From Adiantum capillus-veneris (taxonomy: Eukaryota > Streptophyta > Polypodiopsida > Polypodiales > Pteridaceae): a stretch of 64,000 bases of DNA. Below the pieces are notes generated by a model. It was not told the origin of the DNA. It saw only the letters and a program-made list of their open reading frames with translations, and ran no database searches. Position numbers and translations under genes: made by a program. The stretch lies in contig CM043943.1 of the NCBI GenBank assembly GCA_014529385.2, positions 152,801,592 to 152,865,591 of the forward strand, in the 5' to 3' direction. This document shows, in pieces, positions 57,655 to 64,000 of this stretch. Position 1 is the first letter of the stretch. The number at the start of each line of letters is the position of its first letter.

Positions 57655-59090
57655 GCTCGTGGGGGAGATGGCGGCATTTCGCGTGGAACTCCTTGACTCT
57701 ACAAAACCAGAAAAAGAAATAATTTAAACTTTGTTATTTAATATTTGATATAAAATCAACAATTTGATAAATAAGATTAAAATTACATGTTGCAAACTTC
57801 TACACGTATTTTCGAACTCCTCTCGAGAGACCATTTGATTTTCAAACAACCAACACCAAGTTTGATACTCGGTATGGTTCTCTCTATATCTCTGCACATC
57901 TCTGGTCGGGTGACTCATGGTAATATTATACTGACAAAAAAATAGCAACCAATTAATTAAATGAAAAACATTACATTTTTTACAATAAAACTAATATTTT
58001 TACTTACATATTTGTCTTTCCAAGCCGTTTTTCCTCCCGAACCATAATGCGTAGGAGTCTGATGGGATCTGGCCTCAACTTTTGGTGCGTATACATCCTT
58101 GCACCCGTTGCCCTTTCGTCCTCTTTCTCTTCCATAGTTGTCTCCCACTCCACATCATGGACATTTCTTGGCCAATATCTATGCTCACGAGACTCCATTA
58201 TCTTCTTTGCAGCTCTCCTCACACTAGATTTTTTGTTCTTGAGAAATGTTTTGACATGCTCTTGCAACCATTGCCTTGAGAATTGTTGCCCCTCAGGGTT
58301 GGGAAAACGCATGTGCATGGTTGTCTCTATATATGTGAGGTTGTAGGGATCCTGCTGATCAGGTTTGAGAAAACAATTGATATATGTGGAGTGGATTAAT
58401 TGGTTGACGTGTGTGCGGAATATCCTGCTCTGCGTTGTCCCGAGATCCACCATACCTCCTCTATGAACCTGGTAGTATAACCCGCGAGCATCTGGTGCAG
58501 GCATGTCATGGTCCTCATCTTCTGCTGGAGGAGGGAGCGATGACTATGGAGGAGAATCTGTAGTACTCCCCCCTCCTCCAAAACAACAACTACTTCTGCT
58601 CCCTCGTCGAGATCGACCAGCGCTAGCGCACGAGCTGCCCTGGCATTGATTTCCAGATTAGTGCCTACGTGTGGCATCGGATCGTGTGGCATCGCACCCA
58701 ACGGCTTCGGACACTGGGGCGTCGGACCCTGTGAAGGAAAAGATGAACCAGGAGCTCTAGGTGGAAAACTCTGCAGGTATGGAGTGCCACCAGTCACAGT
58801 AGAGACCTCAGATAATCCAGAAGCTGCTAGCTGCGCCGGTGAATAGCGCTGCGTAAGGGTCTGCTGCAAACCTAACCACTCAGCTCGAAGATGCAATGCC
58901 CTCTCCACATATGGATCAGTCTCACAGGTACGGCAGCGGACCCACCAAGAGCGTCCCGAAACTAGCCGAACCTTGATGATGACTGTTGAGGCGATGACTG
59001 TGAATTATAGGCAGAGAGAGCGTCTGGATATGACATCCCGTCCCCCATGAAATCCTCAATGCTGCGAAAGCGTGATGTGGAAGAAGAAGA
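57655..59090 (-). pseudogene. CACTA Transposase_24-like protein, decayed, copy 2
   Basis: Better preserved than copy 1. It starts MSSSSTSRFRSIEDFM at 59090, shifts frame near 58920, then gives LRAEWLGLQQTLTQRYSPAQ and a Pro-rich segment. The frame 58504-58004 holds GLYYQVHRGGMVDLGTTQ, LIHSTYINCFLKP, QWLQEHVKTFLKNKKSSVRR and a block corresponding to HYGSGGKTAWKDKY after another shift near 58090. The exon at 57948-57790 gives TRDVQRYRENH and TWCWLFENQ. Frameshifts make it a pseudogene. Confidence 0.78.
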
Positions 59091-59439
59091 CATGGTCTGC
59101 ATTTATTGCGACAAAATTAAACTAGGTAATAAAAATTCGAATATATGATTAAAAATTTACACATTGATTTTTTTCAAACATTGGATTCTCTATAGTACAA
59201 TGTTGAAAGAATCCAATGTGGAAAGAGTCCAAGGTGTGTCTACAACCTATAAAAGAGTCTTGCAAAGCCTTGAGTGCTAATAAAGATATTAGTGTGTGTA
59301 TTGGCTAATAAGAGATTATTGTGTTTATGATTAGTGTGACCGATTGCGCGATCACTTGACGGCCATTGGGGCCTAATACGTCACCTACGACTTAATCATG
59401 GAGGTATGTTTATGTTTTTATGTTGACTACTGTTTAACT

Positions 59440-59562
59440 TAACATAATTAGTGTGTGTAATTAACATGTATGCACACTAATTAGTGTGTAGTTGACATGA
59501 ACACACACTAATTAGTGTGTGCATTGGCTTGTATAATTGGTTTGTGCACACTAATTAGTGTG
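59440..59562. repeat. start of the palindromic minisatellite, copy 2
   Basis: The first few CACACTAATTAGTGTG units, matching 26945-27100, end abruptly at the gypsy C LTR. Confidence 0.9.
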
Positions 59563-61152
59563 TGTTGTCATAATAATCAATATCTAATTGTCCTAAATGA
59601 TTTTCTCATATTAAACTGATCATTTAATGTGGGAAAGTGCCAGGGGAGAAAAAGCTAGAATATTGGTTAAGCTAGCAGACCGGCCATTGTAGGATCCAAA
59701 GGAGGGAAAATAGGGATCCAAAAGGGGGGCCATCTACAAAAGATCCATGTGCAACAATGGGCTAAAAAGACCCTAAGGTTTAGCCCATTAAGACTTCCAA
59801 AATGCTAAGGTTCCAAAATTCAAAGGTTGTGTCCAAAGGTCAACCCTAGGGGAATTGGATGCTTTGTGTGTGTACAAAAAAGTCTTTTGCAATCCCTACT
59901 TTGGAGGGGGCGAGCCTTTCTTGTAGGGGATAAGAGAGAAATCCACACACACACACACACAAGTTCCCTTTACATAAAGGGAATGAGGGACACATGTCAG
60001 CTGCGTAGCCCAGATGCCCACAAGGTGTACCCAATTCCTATTGGATGGCCTTGGAGGTGGACCAATGAGAATTAGGCTATAGTAAATCTAGTTTAATTAA
60101 TTTAAAAACACTTAATAAAAAAACCAATGAGAATTAAGTCCTCTAGAAGACTATTGGACAGTCTCCCAAGGGGTCCAATGAGCATTCAGCAGCCCAATGG
60201 CTTGCCTGATTCCTATTGGCTAGGAGGCAAAGGGGTCCAATGAGAGCTTAGTTGAATTATTAAATTACCTAAAGCTCTCACAAAAGGGGAAAGGGGGACA
60301 CATGTCAGAAGGCTATCACTTATGCTGCTTAATAGTCATTGGCTTGACCTGGGGAGGTCCAATGAGGGTGGAGGAAGAGCAAATAGCAAGAGGGCTCGCC
60401 CAAGAGAGAGAGGGGGCTGATTTTTGGAAGGCATTATCACACACACACTCTCACACAGTCTATGTGAGAAGTAAATAAGACTATCTCTTCCCAAGCTTTA
60501 ATGGAGAGCTCATCACCTACTCCAAGCTTGTGAGATAGAAGCCTACATCGACACACTCTTGGCATGTGGATGCAAATCCAACCAAGAGCCAAGCTTCAAT
60601 GCATGATCATCTCCTCTACCATGCTAATTACTAATCTAAGCTATGCTAATATGAGTGATTATGTGAGGAGATGTACATCTTTCTCGTAAGATACTCCTTC
60701 TTCATCTCAATCTACTCTCATACCCTACTAGCTCTCACCATCTTCGAAGGTGTGTGAGGTCTTGGGTCTGAGACTGGGGATAATTGATGTTTTGTTTGCT
60801 AACTGTTTTGCTTAGTGCATGAAGCTTTCATCTTCATTGCACTAGCTAGTCTTGAAGGAACACAAAGAATTGTATTGTACAATGTCTCTCTTGATGGGAG
60901 AAACCATAATACAAAGCGTTTTGGAGGGGGGACCGGCTCCATGAAAATCGGGTCCTCAACTGTTGTCAATAGCTTAATTTCTCTCTCTTTTGAAAGTATT
61001 GTTCATGCTATCTAACTAGGTATTATGCTTTTTATTGCTCTCTCCACCCAAGCACTCTTGTAATTCTCATTAGGAATCTATTCTAATGAAATGCCCACTC
61101 TGTCCATGCTAATTTCCGCTACACACAAGTTTTTAGGCCATTAAATGTTACA
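59563..61152 (+). repeat. 5' LTR of gypsy C
   Basis: Starts about 59563 (TGTTGTCATAATAATC), where similarity to the minisatellite ends, and finishes GTTACA at 61152. About 1.59 kb. It contains a short (CA)n at 59943 and several direct repeats of CCAATGAGAATTA / GGGGTCCAATGAG (60060-60370). The exact first base needs the 3' LTR. Confidence 0.75.
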
Positions 61153-61153
61153 T

Positions 61154-61165
61154 TGGTATCAGAGC
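61154..61165 (+). promoter_or_regulatory. primer binding site, gypsy C
   Basis: TGGTATCAGAGC one base after the LTR. Confidence 0.92.
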
Positions 61166-61529
61166 ACAAGGTTTCTCTTTTCTTGCTCAAGAAGGAATGT
61201 CCTCAAGCTAGCTATAAATGGTTGGTATTATTAATTGCCTGTGAGTAAGTAGAATAGGGATTTTTCAGCCTTGCAGTTAACGGGGCATCACCGTTGAGAG
61301 CTATGGTCTTAATAGTGGAGTCCTACGGGGCTTGCCTACGGTTTAACCACGATTGATCTATTAGAAGCTTGAGAGGAGCCGGAGCTGTTTTGGTGTACCC
61401 TCTCTTCTATTCCTTGCAATTAATGGTATTCGAGCCACGGGTACAGTAGCTTGAGTGCTTTTTCTAAAGGGGTAAAGAGGAGTAGCAACTATGGCTTGAA
61501 GTGCCAAAGTACACCTAAAAGTTGTTAGA
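61166..61529 (+). other. untranslated leader of gypsy C
   Basis: No coding signal. It precedes gag ATG 61530. Confidence 0.5.
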
Positions 61530-64000
61530 ATGGCTGACAATATTAAAGAGAGTGAAATTAATGTTGATAACTTTTATTTTTCTAATGAGCAAGCTACTAA
61601 TGATCCTCCGATGCTTGTTAACTATCTTGTTTCTAGGATTCAACAAGCCATGGGCAATCCATCTCTCCAAAGTGAAGTGCAACGGAAGCTCCGTGGTCAC
61701 GGGATTCTCCAAACTTATCACCATGACGAGAGAACACCTAGGAAGCCTCCTTGTGAGACTCCCAAAAGAGGTCTCTCTCCGATTCAGGAAGAAGAAGAGA
61801 ATCCATATGAAGGGCTCAAGAATTTACTTCTTGATGATGCATCTCCTTCCCAAAGGAGAACTTAAGAGCTTCCACCGAAGGAACGAGAAAGAAGTGAGTC
61901 TCCCGCCACCTCGGCGGAGATGGCTCCACGAAAACGGCGGGCGAAACGCTCTCCCCATCACCACCAAAGCGGAGAAGACCATCACACTCTTCTCCACACC
62001 ATAATTCAAAGAGGGATGATAAAAAGCAAGAGAAGAAAAAGGCGAGAAAGAGGACACCCTCTTCTCCATCTTCTTCATCCTCTTCCTCTTATGAAAGTGA
62101 TGGTGAAGACGCCAAAGATCAAGACAAGAAAAAGGCGAGAAAGAGGTCACCCTCTTCTCCACCTTCTTCAAATTCTTCACCTTCTGAAGAAAGTGATGGT
62201 GCAACCTTTGAACCATCAAAAAGAAGAGGCCATAGGAAATCCTTTGCCGCATGGAAGAGGTCGTCCAAGCTGAAAAAATTCAAAGAGGGGGGGAAGAGCA
62301 TCTCTTTCCTTACCTATGATGGTACCTTTGGTGCTACGGACAAAGTCTTGGCCTTTATCCAGCAATTTGATGCGGCGTTTGGAGATGAGGGCTTCACGGA
62401 GTCCTCTAAGCTACGCCATGTAGCTATGCACTTTCAAAAGACTGCCAGGCAATGGTGGTCTAGCCTACGAGCCAACGGTGAAGCTCCACGAACATGGAAA
62501 GCTTTAAGAGCTTCCATTATGAAGCAGTTTTTGGCCACCGATGCCAAAGACAAAGTACTCACCGAATGACGAAGCTTAAAGCTCTCTCCCTATGAATCCA
62601 TCCACAAATATGTAGACAAGTTTTAGGACCTACAACTCAAAGCCACTGTCTTCAAAAAGTTGGATTTTGGAGAGCAAAAGCAACAATTTTTTGCGGGCTT
62701 AACCGAAGAAATGGCGGAGTATGTCAACTCCCAAAGGCCACGTACCATATCGACGGTAATACACCATACTATGGTGGCCTCTCGAATCAATTTCCAAACG
62801 GGGGCTAAAAGAAATAATAAGCCCATGGAAAACAAGGGTTCCAACGAGCCTAAGGGGAAGGACAATGTCCAAAAGTCTCCTAAGGGAAACTCCAACAAAG
62901 CTAAAGAGAAGGGAGTTTACAAAGGTAAAAACAAACTCTCTCCTGAAGAGCTTGAGCGTTATCGCAAGGAAAACCGGTGTTTCAAGTGCGGCAAACAAGG
63001 GCATGCGTACCGCGCTTGTCCCCAAAAGAACAACCGCCAAGATCCTCCTAGAGCTTCCTTGGTTGAAATCCAAGAGGAGGAGACTCACCAAACTCACCAC
63101 AAAGGATCTCCTCTATGCCATGCTTGGGGAAAGGTAAGAGAACATGATGCTTTTATTCTCTTTGACCCTGGTTCTACTCACAATTTTATATCTATAGAGT
63201 TGGCCACCAAGCTAGGCATACAAGCTTACGAGATGGGAGATGTCCTACCCGCAGACAGTGCCTTCAAGGGGCAAGAAGCTTCAGTCACTCCCTTAATCGG
63301 GAAATTGAGGCTTCATGTCCAAGGCTATGTTGACAAAGAGGACTTCTTTATCTCTCCTCTCAAGCATGAGGATGTAATCCTAGGGGCACCATGGTTTGAC
63401 CGCCTGGCTGCCAATGTTAAATTTCCTAAAAGGAGAATCTCCTTTAAGTTCAGGGAAAAAGACATGTATATAGATGATAAGGAAATGGGTAACACTATCC
63501 CCATTGTACATACACCAGCTTTCAACAAGTCAATAAAGAGCTCTATTTCCGTGTACATGATTTTTGTTAAAGATTCTCAAAATGAACTAATGCTTTAGCA
63601 AAAGAAAATAAAAGCAACCAAAAGGAATTAGAGTTATCCAATTTTCTCAAGGGGTTTCAAGATGTTTTTATTGACGACATCCCTTGTGAGCTACCTCCTA
63701 AACGAGGTAATGATGACCATGCAATTGAACTTCTTCTAGAAAGTTCACCGCCTAATAAACCTCCTTATAGAGTTTCTCAAGCTCAACAAGAGAAGATTAT
63801 GCGGCAAGTGCATGAGGTAGTTGAGAAGGGCATGGTTAGGCCTAGCTCATCTCCATTTTACTCACCTGTGCTATTAGTGCAAAAGAAAGACGGCACATAT
63901 CGTATGTGTGTCGACTATAGAGCACTAAATAGGATCACTATCAAGAATAGATTTCTCGTTCCACGGGTAGAAGACCTATTTGATAAGCTACAAGGATCGA
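61530..64000 (+). pseudogene. gypsy C gag-pol (partial), lightly broken
   Basis: Gag starts MADNIKESEINVDNFYF and meets TAA at 61863. After a frameshift near 61990 the true frame gives two Lys/Ser-rich repeats, then a gag domain (LAFIQQFDAAFGDEGF, ARQWWSSLRANGEAPRTWKA) with TGA 62567 and a TAG near 62624. A good CCHC knuckle follows (CFKCGKQGHAYRAC, 62980-63020). Protease reads LFDPGSTHNFIS, with Pro where Ser or Thr normally follows the catalytic Asp. A frameshift near 63590 leads to [41 protein letters not shown] and [17 protein letters not shown], up to the window end. Lineage within Ty3/gypsy cannot be fixed without integrase. Confidence 0.88.

Larger units (their letters stand above)
50540..59562. 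repeat. segmental duplication, copy 2
   Basis: Collinear partner of 16196-27100. It ends where gypsy C inserted. It lacks the hairpin array (junction near 57000) and has lost about 60 bp of the hAT N-terminal part near 55650. Confidence 0.9.
59563..64000 (+). mobile_element. Ty3/gypsy copy C (left part, continues beyond the window)
   Basis: LTR, initiator-Met-type primer site, leader, gag, protease and the beginning of RT are all visible. It is the best-preserved member of the family of copies A and B. It inserted into the minisatellite of duplication copy 2. The 3' half is outside the window. Confidence 0.9.

Overview
This 64-kb window looks like a heterochromatic, transposon-packed stretch of a large plant nuclear genome. 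Reasons: Ty1/copia and Ty3/gypsy LTR elements whose primer sites match plant initiator-Met tRNA (TGGTATCAGAGC), a Tat-type gypsy element with two RNase H domains, En/Spm-like CACTA elements with spliceosomal introns, hAT (DUF659) transposases, Arabidopsis-type TTTAGGG telomere-like motifs, and long SSR/minisatellite tracts. I see no intact host gene, no rRNA or convincing tRNA gene, and no CRISPR or prokaryotic operon. The species cannot be fixed from the sequence.

Layout. 1-2669: right part of CACTA element 1 (TNP2-type C-terminus, TNPA/Transposase_24-type gene, hairpin, subterminal repeats, terminus). 3670-4527: 70-bp tandem repeat and a (GA)38 tract. 5564-10623: complete but decayed Ty1/copia element with matching LTRs, PBS, PPT and a 5-bp TSD. 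11115-13161: decayed host-type gene fragments including a protein-kinase N-lobe remnant. 13558-19404: decayed Ty3/gypsy copy A. 19930-21603: decayed hAT transposase (minus strand). 21945-29150: CACTA-like element 2 with a minus-strand transposase pseudogene, a hairpin tandem array and a palindromic minisatellite. 30052-40040: full-length Tat-like Ty3/gypsy element with near-identical 1.93-kb LTRs. 41441-46850: CACTA-like element 3, carrying a second homologous minus-strand pseudogene, a captured Hsp70-like exon and a 1.3-kb pyrimidine tract. 47150-50540: mostly unrecognised AT-rich DNA. 50540-59562: a second copy of the gypsy/hAT/CACTA composite seen at 16196-27100. 59563-64000: gypsy copy C (LTR, gag, PR, start of RT), which interrupts the minisatellite of the duplicated block and runs off the window.

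How the parts relate. Gypsy A, B and C are one family. A and B share the same inactivating lesions and the same downstream hAT and CACTA sequences, so the composite was assembled and decayed first and then copied as a block. The three CACTA-like elements encode homologous Transposase_24-like proteins but carry different subterminal repeats (TAGCGACG; ATTACCGC; a variant with TTACCGTG and CAATAACC). Each has a strong inverted repeat at the same place, between the 3' end of the transposase gene and the subterminal repeats. The Tat element looks young by its LTRs yet carries several nonsense codons and a changed RT active site. Identity statements are by-eye comparisons, not computed alignments.
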